Source: CAG-273 sp963929915 (GTDB lineage Bacteria; Bacillota; Clostridia; TANB77; CAG-508). From it: 64,000 bases of DNA. Below the pieces are notes generated by a model. The model was not told where the DNA came from. It was given only the letters and a program-made list of their open reading frames with translations, and searched no databases. Made by a program: the position numbers and the translations under genes. The stretch covers positions 62,001 through 126,000 of the forward strand of contig CAWVJY010000005.1 of assembly GCA_963929915.1 (NCBI GenBank), written 5' to 3'. Positions within the stretch are counted from its first letter, which is position 1; each line of letters begins with the position of its first letter. Of this stretch, positions 30,875-40,480 are shown in pieces.

Positions 30875-31573
30875 TCATTTTTCTTGTTTTGCCATCTTTA
30901 TTTGCTTAGAACTTAATAAATCTGGTCTTTTTTGTTTTGTTATTTCAATTTGTTGTTCTTTTCTCCACTTTGCTATATTTGCATGATGTCCAGAAAGCAA
31001 TACTTCTGGCACTTTTTGATGATGAAATACTTCTGGTCTTGTATATTGTGGATACTCTAAAAGTCCTTGTGTAAAAGATTCTTCTTGAATAGATTCTTTA
31101 TTTAACACTCCTTCGACATATCTACTAATACTATCTATTAGAACCATAGCGGGGAGTTCTCCCCCTGTTAGTACATAATCACCAATGGATATTTCCTCAT
31201 CTACAATTTCATCTAGAACTCTTTGGTCAATACCTTCATAATGTCCACATAATAAAATAAGATGTTTTTGTTTTGAAAGTTCAATTACTTTTTCTTGATT
31301 TAGCTTTTTCCCTTGTGGCGATAAATAAATAACTTTTGCGTTTTCCTTATCTGGAATAGAATTGTAACTATCATATACCACTTCTGGCATCATTACCATT
31401 CCGGCGCCTCCACCATAAGGAGTATCGTCCACCTTTTTATGCTTGTCTTTGGAAAAGTCTCTAATATTAATAAAATTAAGTTCAATTCTATGATTATCTA
31501 CTGCTTTCCCAATAATACTTTGTTTTAGTGGTTCAAACATTTCTGGAAAAAGAGTTAATACATCAAATTTCAT
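30875..31573 (-). CDS. trmD: tRNA (guanine37-N1)-methyltransferase TrmD
   Basis: 232 aa SPOUT enzyme that makes m1G37, preventing +1 frameshifting at proline and related codons. Starts MKFDVLTLFPEMFEPL; knot motifs LLCGHYEGIDQRVLDE and EISIGDYVLTGGELPAM are intact; GLLEYPQYTRPEVFHHQKVP is in the C-terminal half. AAGGAA precedes the ATG. It is the sixth gene of the block. Its role in frame maintenance is relevant to the frameshift sites noted elsewhere in the window. Confidence 0.97.
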   Translation of the reverse strand: MKFDVLTLFPEMFEPLKQSIIGKAVDNHRIELNFINIRDFSKDKHKKVDDTPYGGGAGMVMMPEVVYDSYNSIPDKENAKVIYLSPQGKKLNQEKVIELSKQKHLILLCGHYEGIDQRVLDEIVDEEISIGDYVLTGGELPAMVLIDSISRYVEGVLNKESIQEESFTQGLLEYPQYTRPEVFHHQKVPEVLLSGHHANIAKWRKEQQIEITKQKRPDLLSSKQIKMAKQEK

Positions 31574-31755
31574 TTTTTTCCTTCCTATATTTAAATGCTT
31601 ATTTTAAAAAAACTTATATTGTTTTATATAAAATATTTTTATTATTTATTTTACTATTTTATATAAACTATTATCTATAATATTACTGATAAGAATTAAG
31701 AATATAAACAATAATCAAATAATTCTCAAGTTCATTTTGCAGCTATTTAATGCTC

Positions 31756-32265
31756 TTATATAAGTCCTTTTAATAAGTGAACAACAATTCTTTCTTGTTC
31801 TAGATCAATTTGCTTAATTACATCTTGAATGGCTGGTAACAAAATTTGTTTGCCAAGCTCATCTTTTACTACATAAATGTCACTAGCACCCGAATTATAG
31901 ATATCTTCTACTTTTCCAAGCAATATTCCTTCTTCTGTGTAAACTGTAAGTCCAATTAAATCTGCTATAAAGTAAGTATCTTTAGGAAGCTTTTTGGCTT
32001 TTTCCCTTGCTATTTTTAAATAGCAATTACGATATTTTTCCGCTTCTTCTATAGTTTCAATTCCTTTTAACTTAAGCAAAATTTGATTTTTGCTAAATTT
32101 TACTTCTTCAATTTGCATTTCTATTAGCTTTCCATTTTTTTCTACTAAAACAGTTCCTAGTGTTTTAAATTGAGAAATATCATTTGTAAAAGGATTTACT
32201 TTTAGCATTCCTTTAATCCCAAAATGATTTACAATTTGACCAATTTCAAAATATTCTTGTTTCAT
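31756..32265 (-). CDS. rimM: Ribosome maturation factor RimM
   Basis: 169 aa. The N-terminal RimM beta-barrel (EIGQIVNHFGIKGMLKVNPF) is followed by a PRC-barrel with GLTVYTEEGILLGKVEDIYN and ILLPAIQDVIKQID. The protein binds S19 and assists 30S head assembly. It begins ten bases downstream of khpA, and trmD follows after 182 bp. Normal family length. Confidence 0.95.
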   Translation of the reverse strand: MKQEYFEIGQIVNHFGIKGMLKVNPFTNDISQFKTLGTVLVEKNGKLIEMQIEEVKFSKNQILLKLKGIETIEEAEKYRNCYLKIAREKAKKLPKDTYFIADLIGLTVYTEEGILLGKVEDIYNSGASDIYVVKDELGKQILLPAIQDVIKQIDLEQERIVVHLLKGLI

Positions 32266-32275
32266 GTATTTTCCT

Positions 32276-32506
32276 CTAATCTACAAATTCAATGCTTACC
32301 TTTTTATGGTCTTTTGCTGCTAATGATTTCATAACAGTACGAATTGCTTTTGCAATTTTTCCTTGTTTACCAATTACTTTTCCCATATCTGACTCTGCTA
32401 CTTTTACTTCTAAAGTAATTGTTTTTTCATCAGATTTTTCTGTAATGGTTACTTCTTCTTTATTATCTACCATATTAAGAATGATGCTTTCTAAAATTTC
32501 TTTCAT
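32276..32506 (-). CDS. khpA: KH-domain RNA-binding protein KhpA (YlqC)
   Basis: 76 aa single KH domain. The GxxG loop is GKVIGKQGKIAKAIRTVMKS. KhpA pairs with KhpB (EloR/Jag) in Firmicutes and affects cell elongation and small-RNA binding. It lies between rpsP and rimM, its usual place. AGGAAG precedes the ATG. Confidence 0.94.
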   Translation of the reverse strand: MKEILESIILNMVDNKEEVTITEKSDEKTITLEVKVAESDMGKVIGKQGKIAKAIRTVMKSLAAKDHKKVSIEFVD

Positions 32507-32598
32507 GAGTTTAACTTCCTTTCAAAAGTCTTACCATTTTTATTAGCTATATTGCAATATTCATGCATTCTATTTGCTAATCATAAATTCTTTTGCAA

Positions 32599-32835
32599 TT
32601 ATTTAGATGCTCTTTCAATTAAATTCTTTACAGAATCTGTTGGTTTTGCACCGTTTTTTATCCATTGTTCTAATTTTGCATTGTCAATTACAATGGTAGA
32701 AGGTTCTGTCATTGGATCATAAGAACCAATTTTTTCAATAACTTTTCCATCTCTTGGGCTTCTAGAATCTGCAACCACAATGTGATAGAATGGAGCTTTT
32801 TTAGCACCTTGTCTTTGTAATCTAATTTTTACCAT
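32599..32835 (-). CDS. rpsP: Ribosomal protein bS16
   Basis: 78 aa. MVKIRLQRQGAKKAPFYHIV and SRSPRDGKVIEKIGSYDPM are unmistakable S16. The frame extends to a GTG at 32847, but that GTG overlaps the AGGAGGTG ribosome site, so the ATG at 32835 is the start. It follows ffh and precedes khpA. Confidence 0.96.
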   Translation of the reverse strand: MVKIRLQRQGAKKAPFYHIVVADSRSPRDGKVIEKIGSYDPMTEPSTIVIDNAKLEQWIKNGAKPTDSVKNLIERASK

Positions 32836-33023
32836 TTTAAAATTCACCTCCTGAAGATAAGAAATATTTATATAAAATTAAAAAATTAAAAACTAAATAA
32901 ATTTGCATTAACCATTTTTTATATCAATTATTTTGGCTTTACTTTAAAGCTAATATACTTTACTACTTTTTTTGACAAGAAGAATAGATTTTATTTTATG
33001 ATTTTTATATATAGTTTTTTACT

Positions 33024-34376
33024 CTACATCTTAAAATTCTTTAAGTCTTTAGGATTAATTCCACTCATTAACTTTTTCATTCCACCTTTATTGTTTTGCA
33101 TTTGCTTCATCATTTTTTGTGTCATTTCAAAAGATTTCATGAATTTATTAATTTCTTGTACAGTAGTTCCACTACCTTTGGCAATTCTTACTCTTCTATT
33201 TCCATTTAAAAGCCTTGGATTTTTTCTTTCCTCTTTTGTCATAGAACAAATCATTGCTTCTATTCTAACAAATTCTTTATCATCTATTTTCACATCTTTT
33301 AAAGCATTCATTCCTGGAATCATTTTTAATAAAGAAGAAAATGAACCCATTTTTTTAATTTGCCTTAATTGTGCTAAATAGTCATCTAAATCCAATTCTT
33401 TTTTCTTGAGCTGTTTTTCTAGTTTTTCTGCCTGCTCTAGGTCGAAACTTTCTTCTGCTTTTTCAATAATGGAAAGTACATCACCCATACCTAAAATTCT
33501 GCTTGCCATTCTGTCTGGATGGAAAACTTCAATATCACTTAGTTTTTCACCAGTAGCAGCGAACTTAATAGGTCTACCTGTAACTTTTTTTACAGAAAGG
33601 GCTGCACCACCACGAGTATCACCATCTAATTTTGTAAGTACTACACCATCAATGCCTAAATTATCATTAAAAGCTTTTGCCACATTTACAGCATCTTGAC
33701 CTGTCATACTATCTACTACTAACAAAATTTCATGTGGTTTAATACTTGCTTTTAAATTTTTAAGTTCTTGCATTAATTCTTCATCAATGTGTAAACGTCC
33801 TGCTGTATCTAAAATAACAACATCATTTAATTTGCTCATTGCTGTAGACATTGCTTGTTTTGCAATATGCACTACATCTTTCGAAGCCTCATTTGCAAAT
33901 ACTGGAATATTAAGCTGTGCTCCAACTACCTGTAATTGTTTAATAGCTGCTGGTCTGTAAACATCACAAGCAACTAATAATGGCTTTTTACCTTGTTTAC
34001 GAAGAAGATTTGCAAGCTTTCCTGCTGTGGTAGTTTTACCAGACCCCTGAAGACCAACAAGCATAATAACGGTTGGTGGGTTTGGAGTAAAATTAATTTT
34101 ACTTTCTGTGCCACCCAAAAGCTCTACCAATTCATCCTTAACAATTTTAATAACTTGTTGCCCCGGAGTTAAAGATTTTAACACATCTTGACCAAGTGCT
34201 TTTTCTTGTACAGATGTAGTAAATTCTTTTACAATTAAATAGTTTACATCTGCCTCTAGTAAAGCAAGTTTTACTTCTCGAAGCATTTCTTTTAAATCAC
34301 CTTCTGTAATTCTTGCTTTTCCTCTTAGTTTTCTAGTAATATCTTGTAATTTTGCACTTAGACCTTCAAATGCCAT
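33024..34376 (-). CDS. ffh: Signal recognition particle protein Ffh
   Basis: 450 aa SRP54 homologue that targets membrane proteins with SRP RNA. N domain MAFEGLSAKLQDITRKL; G domain VGLQGSGKTTTAGKLA, DTAGRLHIDEEL, TKLDGDTRGGAALS; methionine-rich M domain at the C-terminus (SFEMTQKMMKQMQNN). The open frame runs upstream to 34463, but the first 29 codons come from a dispersed repeat. AAAGGA six bases before the ATG at 34376 marks the true start. ylxM lies upstream. Confidence 0.97.
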   Translation of the reverse strand: MAFEGLSAKLQDITRKLRGKARITEGDLKEMLREVKLALLEADVNYLIVKEFTTSVQEKALGQDVLKSLTPGQQVIKIVKDELVELLGGTESKINFTPNPPTVIMLVGLQGSGKTTTAGKLANLLRKQGKKPLLVACDVYRPAAIKQLQVVGAQLNIPVFANEASKDVVHIAKQAMSTAMSKLNDVVILDTAGRLHIDEELMQELKNLKASIKPHEILLVVDSMTGQDAVNVAKAFNDNLGIDGVVLTKLDGDTRGGAALSVKKVTGRPIKFAATGEKLSDIEVFHPDRMASRILGMGDVLSIIEKAEESFDLEQAEKLEKQLKKKELDLDDYLAQLRQIKKMGSFSSLLKMIPGMNALKDVKIDDKEFVRIEAMICSMTKEERKNPRLLNGNRRVRIAKGSGTTVQEINKFMKSFEMTQKMMKQMQNNKGGMKKLMSGINPKDLKNFKM

Positions 34377-34384
34377 CTTTTTTC

Positions 34385-34440
34385 CTTTCTGGGGACGGTT
34401 CTTGCTGACCTCTTCTGGGGTCACTTGGGACACTTCATCC
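34385..34440. repeat. GGGACGG-family dispersed repeat in the ffh leader
   Basis: Reads GGGGACGGTTCTTGCTGACC then GGTCACTTGGGACACTTCATCC; it is the complement-oriented relative of 27475-27535. It creates a spurious N-terminal extension of ffh. Confidence 0.75.
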
Positions 34441-34605
34441 AGCCAACCTTTCGTTTTTTCCAATCCTTATATAAATAAATTTTCTTTCATTTTTATGATG
34501 TAAATTCTTTTGGCATTCATTATTACTTATATTAAGGCTATAAATTGTGTATACTGCAATTGTTTCTTACTTGTTCAAGTTAATACTCTTTTAGGTTATT
34601 TAGTT

Positions 34606-34953
34606 TTAAGCTAAACAACTTAATTCTTCGCGTACATGTTCTAAAATTTTAGCAACTTTCTTTTCCGAAGATGTATCTTCAATTTTGCTTAATTCTTCTA
34701 GAATTTCTTGAAGTTTCTTTTCTTGTTTCATTGTTCGTTTCATAAATGCTAGCTTTTCTTCTAACTCGAAAAGTTTATTTTCCCCCTTTTTGATAATATC
34801 TCTTACTGCTTGCCTTGTAATATTATTATTTTCGGCAATTTCGGAAAGTGATAAGTCATTGTTGTAATAGTCATTGATAACTTCGTACTGTTTTTCTGTT
34901 AGCATTTTGCCATAAATTTGGCATAACATACTAATTTCTACTTTTTTGTCCAC
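34606..34953 (-). CDS. ylxM: YlxM/UPF0122 helix-turn-helix protein
   Basis: 115 aa. The N-terminal sigma-region-4-like HTH (LTEKQYEVINDYYNNDLSLSE then ITRQAVRDIIKKGENKL) is followed by a coiled tail. YlxM binds the SRP system and is encoded upstream of ffh in most Firmicutes, as here (230 bp gap). AGGAGTGA precedes the ATG. Confidence 0.92.
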   Translation of the reverse strand: MDKKVEISMLCQIYGKMLTEKQYEVINDYYNNDLSLSEIAENNNITRQAVRDIIKKGENKLFELEEKLAFMKRTMKQEKKLQEILEELSKIEDTSSEKKVAKILEHVREELSCLA

Positions 34954-35083
34954 TATGACATCACTCCTTTTTTATCATAGGTATAGAATATTTTTCTAGA
35001 AAAAAATATTAGCATTATTTTGTAATGCTAATATACTTTACACTATTTTTGTAAATTTGTCAAGAGGTTTGCAGAATTTTCTT

Positions 35084-35111
35084 CAGCTTACAGACCTACA
35101 CATATAAGCTG
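35084..35111 (-). other. Hairpin spanning the stop codon, next to variable region 2
   Basis: CAGCTTA ... TAAGCTG, a 7-bp stem with a 14-nt loop containing the TAG. The match to 18692-18719 includes the loop sequence GTAGGTCTG. Confidence 0.55.
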
Positions 35112-36279
35112 AGGCGGAAGGAAATGTAGGTGATGGAATTGTCGGCGGTGCCGAAGAAGCGATTAGCTACGTAAAAGTTACTGCCGTAGTAGAAACCTCC
35201 CCTACCCACGCAAGGGCCGGAATTACTGCCATTCGTGTAACTCGAATATTCTGTCGTCCACTCTATGCAATTACCTAGCAAATCATAAATATTACTATAA
35301 CAATCTACTGGTGTTCCTCCTGTTTGTGCTTTATTACTTGTTCCTATATTTCCATAAGTATCTTCTGTTGTGGTTGCTAATGTATATCCATGTTCACTAT
35401 TTTGGCAGATAAAGTTTAATGCTGTATCCCATGCATAACTACTGATTAACTCACTTGTTACTCCATATTGCTCTTTATCTACATACATTGCCTCTGCTTG
35501 TGTTTTTGCTGTACCTCTTGTTACATCTGCATAGGCATTTACTCCTGCCTTACATACATTTCCTTCTCCCTGCTCATATCTTCCTATATAAAATCCTCCA
35601 TTTCCTCCTTCTGCTACTGGCTTTGCACTATTTAGAAATTCTTTTATTTTTGTGCTTACTGGAGTTATTGGATTTCCATCTTTATCTTGTGTTGCTCCTT
35701 CTCCATAATAATATTGATTGCCATTATATCCTGCTGCTACTTCATCTCCTGTTATCGGTGTAGGTACTTGTACAGTATTGGCAGTTGTTCCCCACTGCCT
35801 TCTTGTTAAATCATTTGTTTTTGTTGTTCCACTTGCATCTACTTTATACGTTCCTGTTGGTATCCATACAAATTGATTTCCATTTATATCTTCTATTACG
35901 ATTCCTTCTGCTACTGTTGTTGCATTATTTGTTGTTTCATCTACCACTACTTTAAATCCTTTTGGTACTACCACTGGATTTCCATACTTATCTTCTACTT
36001 CTACATTATTTCCTGTTTGTATCTCTGTTATGGTGTCTACTAATGGCTTTCCATTTGGTCCTGTGGTTGGATTTTCTGGTTCATCTGTTCCTGAACCTCC
36101 TCCTACTTGTCCATTTACTAGGTTTTGTATTTGCTCTGTTAAATTATCTAAATCTGCTTGCTCATTTATAACAGCTTGGTTCCATGCATTTGCTGCATCT
36201 TGGGCTGTTTTGAATATTCCTCCATTACTAAATAACATATTAATTGTAATTCCTGCTAAAATTAACAATACCACTATGT
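35096..36279 (-). pseudogene. Prepilin-like/FGE-fold variable protein, copy 2, 5' end lost
   Basis: From residue IVVLLILAGITINMLFSNGG onward it closely matches copies 1 and 3, with the same linker and FGE-like domain. The variable end is GRGGFYYGSNFYVANRFFG then ISFRLSLYV. The first ~25 codons, including the basic leader and the prepilin cleavage site, are missing. At 36279 similarity stops abruptly where IS91-like sequence begins. The open frame continues to 36388 through unrelated sequence, with no convincing start. Without a signal it is probably not exported, but it could serve as a donor for gene conversion. Confidence 0.8.
35113..35245 (-). other. Candidate variable region (VR2)
   Basis: Aligns with VR1 in fixed blocks (AGTTACAC, GTGGGTAGGGGAGG, TTCCTTCCGCCTCAGC). 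About 18 codons differ, mostly to NNC or NNT forms (TTC, TAC, GGC, AAC, GCC, GAC, ATC, ACC). It is one codon longer than VR1. Confidence 0.65.
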
Positions 36280-36548
36280 TTAGTATGTTATTGATGGTTA
36301 GGCTGTAGAAAATCAGACTAGAATAGTTTACTAGACCAGCCTGACCATCTATAACATTCATCGTAGTAAATTGCGGTAAATACTGCAAAATTACTATGGG
36401 CTTTTAATCTTTTTCTTGCTTGTCTGGAAGCTCTCTTTAGAATTTTTAATACATTTTTTGTTGTAATCTTGCTCAATTCGTAGTAAAATAGACATAGAGT
36501 CCCCCTCCCCAATAAAGAGGCTTTTTTAGTGTTATGAAGTTTTCTCTC

Positions 36549-37665
36549 TTATCCGGAGTCTGGGCTCAATAAATGTCCTTTTTTGCAGATGGGACATAAA
36601 TTAAAGTCAACACCTAGTGTTTTCTTTAGTATCTCTAGAGTACTAATCTCTAGTTTTTCAAGGTTGGCTGTGTTTGTAAGTTTTTTACACTCAGCTAACT
36701 TTGTACTTTTATTTCTATTTCCTAGTAATCCATAATGTCTTATTTTCATAAATCTTGGTGGTAATATATGCATTAAAAATCTCCTTATAAATTCTTTTAC
36801 TTTTATTGTCATTTCTTTTATTTTTTTATTATCTTTGTAATCTCTGTATTTAAATGTCACTTCTCCATTTTCTTCTTTTATAATTCTATTATTCGATATT
36901 GCAACTCTATGAGTATATCTTCCTAAATATCGTATAACACATTTTGCATTTTTAAACGGTGGTTTGCAATAACTTATCCATTCTTGATTATACATTCTAG
37001 CTATTAATTCATCAAATTCCTGTCTATTTTCCAAATACTTATTCTCACCATAAAATTCTAGTTTTTCCTGTTTTAAATAATACAAAAACTTTCCTCTAAA
37101 TTTTTTTGACAATACTTTTACTGGTATGAAAAACTTCTTTTTACTATTTCTCCATTTCCCGAAGTTTATCTATTCCTCCTGCAGGTACTATGCAATGAAT
37201 ATGTGGATGATATACTAATGTTTGTCCCCATGTATGTAGCACTTCCATAAATCCTATTTGTGCTCCTAAATATTTTTTATCTTTTGCTAGTCCCTCTAAC
37301 GTTTCTGCTACTGATTTAAACAATATATTATAGATTTTGCTTTGATTCTGATACGCTATCAAATACATTTCTGAAGGTATTGTCATGACTACATGGAAAT
37401 ACTTTACATTTAGCAAATCAAACTCTCTATTATATATCCATTTCTCTCTTGCTATACTTTGACACTTAGGACAATGTCTATTTCTACATGAATTGTAACT
37501 TATTTTTTCATATCCACATTCGTCGCAAATCTCTTTATGATATCCTAATTGTTCTGTTCTACATTTTTCAATTGCATTCATTACTTTTAATTTATATGGC
37601 ATCAATTTATTCGTTTCTCTATATCTTTCTCCGTATCTGTTAAATATATCTTGTACTTCTGGCAT
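36549..37665 (-). CDS. IS91-family HUH transposase, requires a +1 shift at an in-frame CGG
   Basis: The 5' part (37665-37162) has a zinc-binding segment (ICDECGY, SCRNRHCPKCQ) and the HUH motif HPHIHCIVPAGG. At codon 169 the frame meets CGG (37161-37159) and stops four codons later. Skipping the C at 37161 gives LGKWRNSKKKFFIPV and then the rest of the transposase (KFRGKFLYYLK, RYLGRYTHRVAISN), 371 aa in total, a normal IS91 length. The catalytic Tyr region is expected in the second part. AGGAGG precedes the ATG. It is either a frameshifted relic or a +1-decoded gene. Confidence 0.85.
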
Positions 37666-37666
37666 T

Positions 37667-38521
37667 TTATTTCTCCTCCTTTAAAAATTCATCTATTGGA
37701 CTTTCTAGCCCTAAATCTATATTTGCTACATGTACATATTCCATTGTACTCCTTATATTGCTATGTCCTAGCAATTCCTTTACTTGTATTAGTGTTGCTC
37801 CTCTTTCTATTAAATCTGTTGCAAAACTATGTCTCAAACTATGTACAACAAATTTATCGTTTAATTTTGCTTTTCTCCTATATTTTCTGAAAAATACTCG
37901 TATTCTTTCTACTTTTAATGGATTACAATCACTATTTAGAAACAAATATCCTTCTGGATGATTAGGTTTTTCTTTTTTGTAATATTCTCTTAGCATCTCT
38001 AAACTTACTTTTGGCAATATGGTATATCTCTCTTTATTGCCCTTACCTGCTCTTACAAAAATTCTCATTTTTTTACTATCTATATCTTTTATTCGTAAAT
38101 TTGCTGTTTCTCCTATTCTAAGTCCAGACCCATAAATTAACATGAATATCATTTTATATTTTGGATCATCACAAACATTAAAAAAAGCACTTAACTCTTC
38201 TTTGGTTAGTACTTTACATATTTCTCTTTTGTTTTTTAACATTGGTATTTGTTTCTTATTTAGGACTTTATCTAATGTTACTTCATACATAAATCTTAAG
38301 ATGCTGTTGTAGTAATTTACTGTTCTATTTGCCAAGTGTTTTTCCTCTTTTAGCTTTAGTAAGTAATTTCTCATTTCTTCTGTTGTTACTTCTTCCATTG
38401 GCTTATTAAAGTATTTCATCATCTCTGCTGCCTTATGTGAATATGTATAAAATGAATACTTTGAAAAATTCCTCAGTTTCATATCCTCCTCCATCTTCTG
38501 TAATATTTCTTCGTTTGTCAT
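37667..38521 (-). CDS. Tyrosine recombinase (phage-integrase family) of the IS91-like element
   Basis: 284 aa. An N-terminal SAM-like core-binding domain (FSKYSFYTYSHKAAEMMKYF) precedes the catalytic domain. Catalytic residues are visible: Arg in GSGLRIGETANL, Lys in AGKGNKERYT, His-x-x-Arg in VHSLRHSFATDL, His in LLGHSNI, and Tyr in TMEYVHV. Its stop codon abuts the transposase ATG, so they form one unit. Companion recombinases are known for several IS91-like elements. All catalytic residues are intact. Confidence 0.92.
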   Translation of the reverse strand: MTNEEILQKMEEDMKLRNFSKYSFYTYSHKAAEMMKYFNKPMEEVTTEEMRNYLLKLKEEKHLANRTVNYYNSILRFMYEVTLDKVLNKKQIPMLKNKREICKVLTKEELSAFFNVCDDPKYKMIFMLIYGSGLRIGETANLRIKDIDSKKMRIFVRAGKGNKERYTILPKVSLEMLREYYKKEKPNHPEGYLFLNSDCNPLKVERIRVFFRKYRRKAKLNDKFVVHSLRHSFATDLIERGATLIQVKELLGHSNIRSTMEYVHVANIDLGLESPIDEFLKEEK

Positions 38522-38816
38522 AAAAAAATACCTCCTAGCATAATATTTGTAATTTAAGGTTACATAATTATATTATACCATGAGGCTATTTTTTCTTCAA
38601 TTATATATATTCAGCTTTTTACGACCATTGCGAGGAACGAGCAATTTAGTACAAGTTTATTGTATACAAAAAATTGACAAAAGTAAACAACTTTTGTCAA
38701 TTTTTTATATTTTTTCTCTTCGCGTATCTTCGATTCGCTAGAAGTCGGTTCTTTATGTTCTCTACGACTTCCTAATTTTTCTTCTTAAAACTAATTACCA
38801 CTACCAGTGACCAGTG

Positions 38817-40184
38817 CTACTTTATATAAAGTGCCACGCGGAAACCAATGTCGAAGCTGCTGTGGGTCGGACCGATGTTGAGCCTGTCAGCCGTGGAGAG
38901 GCCGCTGACGCTGTAATCGCCTCCTCCGTAAGTACAAGCGAAAGCAAAACTGCTAAACGTGCGCGTGCAATATTCTGTGGTCCATTCAGCTACATTTGCA
39001 GCCATATCATAGATGTTACATACTTCATCTCCTGTTTCTCCTGTATTTTTTAATGTTCCATTTCCATCTGTCTTATTTGCATAATTACTATTTGCTTCAT
39101 TCATACTTTGGATAAATACTATTGCTGTATCCCATGCATAACTATTTACTAAATCACTTTCTACTCCTACTGTTGTATCTTCTGCTGGATACATATTTTG
39201 GCTTATCTTTGAGGCATCTAATTGTGTTACATAGTTCCATAACATTCCTTGTGTTAATGGTGTATCACTTTGACCACTACCTCTTGGTGTTCCTGTGGAT
39301 ACTTTTGATAATGGCTTCCAATTTGTTGTGCTACTTCCGCTTCCATAACTTGCTTCATATCTTGCTATATAATATCCTCCATTATCTGCTACACTTTCTA
39401 CAAATGCTTTCAAATTTTTAGCTGTGGCATTTAAATCTTTTAGATGATTACTATTATCTACTGTTCCCTCTCTATACGTTGTTAATTCTTGATAATATGA
39501 ATTTATAGTAACTGGTGGATCTGAGGCATATGTTTGGCTAGCTTTCTCTGGATCTGGATTATCTCCTGCAAATGCTGCCTGTTGCATTGTTGGTGTTCCT
39601 GTTCCGTCAAACATATATCTTCCTAGTTTTATTGTTACATCATTTTCTGGATTACTATCTTTATGCACTGTTCCTACTGGTATCCATACAAATTGGTTTC
39701 CATTGCTATCCTCTATTACTATTCCTTCTGGTACTGTTGTTGCCTCACTAGTTACTACTTTAAATCCTTTTGGTACTGTTACTACATTTCCATATTCATC
39801 TTCTGCTTCTAAATTATCTTCTGTTTGTATTTCTGTTGCTGTTCCTACTAATGGCTTTCCATTTGGCCCTGTAGTTGGGTCTTCTGGTTCTTCATCTCCA
39901 CCACCAGTGCCTGTTCCTCCACCTATCTGTCCATTTACTAAGTTTTGTATTTGCTCTGTTAAATTATCTAAATCTGCTTGCTCATTTATAACAGCTTGGT
40001 TCCATGCATTTGCTGCATCTTGGGCTACCTTAAATATTCCTCCATTGCTAAATAACATGTTAATTGTAATTCCTGCTAATATTAGCAATACTACTATGGT
40101 TACAACCAACGCAATTAAGGTAATACCTTGTTGTGTTCTATTCTGTATTTTTGTTTTTTCTTTTTTACTGCTTCCTTCTTTCAT
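38817..40184 (-). CDS. Prepilin-like protein with FGE/C-type-lectin-fold variable C-terminus, copy 3
   Basis: 455 aa. The first ~90 residues are nearly identical to copy 1 (prepilin motif QQGITLIALV plus helix), as is about 250 bp upstream including AGGAGG. The middle differs from copy 1 but keeps GNQFVWIPVG and NIYDMAANVAEWTTEY. The C-terminal 40 residues (YGGGDYSVSGLSTADRLN ... IGFRVALYIK) are encoded by GC-rich NNC codons such as AGC, GTC, GGC, CTC, CAC, TTC and GAC. It is likely another diversification target with a different framework. It lies downstream of a toxin-antitoxin pair. Confidence 0.83.
   Translation of the reverse strand: MKEGSSKKEKTKIQNRTQQGITLIALVVTIVVLLILAGITINMLFSNGGIFKVAQDAANAWNQAVINEQADLDNLTEQIQNLVNGQIGGGTGTGGGDEEPEDPTTGPNGKPLVGTATEIQTEDNLEAEDEYGNVVTVPKGFKVVTSEATTVPEGIVIEDSNGNQFVWIPVGTVHKDSNPENDVTIKLGRYMFDGTGTPTMQQAAFAGDNPDPEKASQTYASDPPVTINSYYQELTTYREGTVDNSNHLKDLNATAKNLKAFVESVADNGGYYIARYEASYGSGSSTTNWKPLSKVSTGTPRGSGQSDTPLTQGMLWNYVTQLDASKISQNMYPAEDTTVGVESDLVNSYAWDTAIVFIQSMNEANSNYANKTDGNGTLKNTGETGDEVCNIYDMAANVAEWTTEYCTRTFSSFAFACTYGGGDYSVSGLSTADRLNIGPTHSSFDIGFRVALYIK
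38830..38965 (-). other. Candidate variable region (VR3)
   Basis: High-GC stretch with C-ending codons in an AT-rich genome, corresponding to VR1/VR2. A perfect 14-bp palindrome ACTTTATATAAAGT (38819-38832) overlaps the stop codon region, the same position as the hairpins of copies 1 and 2. CACTGGT occurs twice just beyond it. Confidence 0.5.
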
Positions 40185-40480
40185 CTTTTTACTTTTCCTC
40201 CTTTGCTTATTTTTCTAAAGCGAAAACTTTTTAAGTCTTCCTTTAGATTTTGTCCTATTTTTTTCTTTTTATACTATAATTACTTTTTTATTATTCTTGA
40301 ATTTAATACCTATTACATAGTATTATAGTACACTTTTTATTTTTTTGCATTGATTGTATTTATTCTATACTATATATAGATATTAAATACATTTCTATAT
40401 TACCATTAACTTTTTTTCTTTTCAATACATTTTAAAATTTTTTTATTAAAAATAATCAAATTTCTGGTACTTTACCATTT

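Larger units (their letters stand above)
36280..38640 (-). mobile_element. IS91-like element with a tyrosine recombinase partner (ends approximate)
   Basis: Contains an HUH transposase and a site-specific recombinase in tandem. One end is set by the break in pilin-like copy 2 at 36279. A hairpin TAGTAA.TTGC...GCAA..TTACTA at 36364-36396 resembles the subterminal palindromes of IS91-type elements. The other end is placed before the 38.7 kb spacer by lack of coding signal only. The 64-codon frame at 36318-36512 inside it looks non-functional. Confidence 0.7.

Noticed and set aside
34377..34463. 29-codon N-terminal extension of Ffh
   Set aside because: Encoded by a dispersed repeat; AAAGGA and family alignment support the ATG at 34376.
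36318..36512. 64-codon frame inside the IS91-like element
   Set aside because: No ribosome site or known motif; it overlaps a terminal hairpin and looks like non-coding element sequence.
35084..40184. DGR template repeat or reverse transcriptase in the window
   Set aside because: No frame has reverse transcriptase motifs, and GGTAGGGGAGG appears only in the two variable regions.
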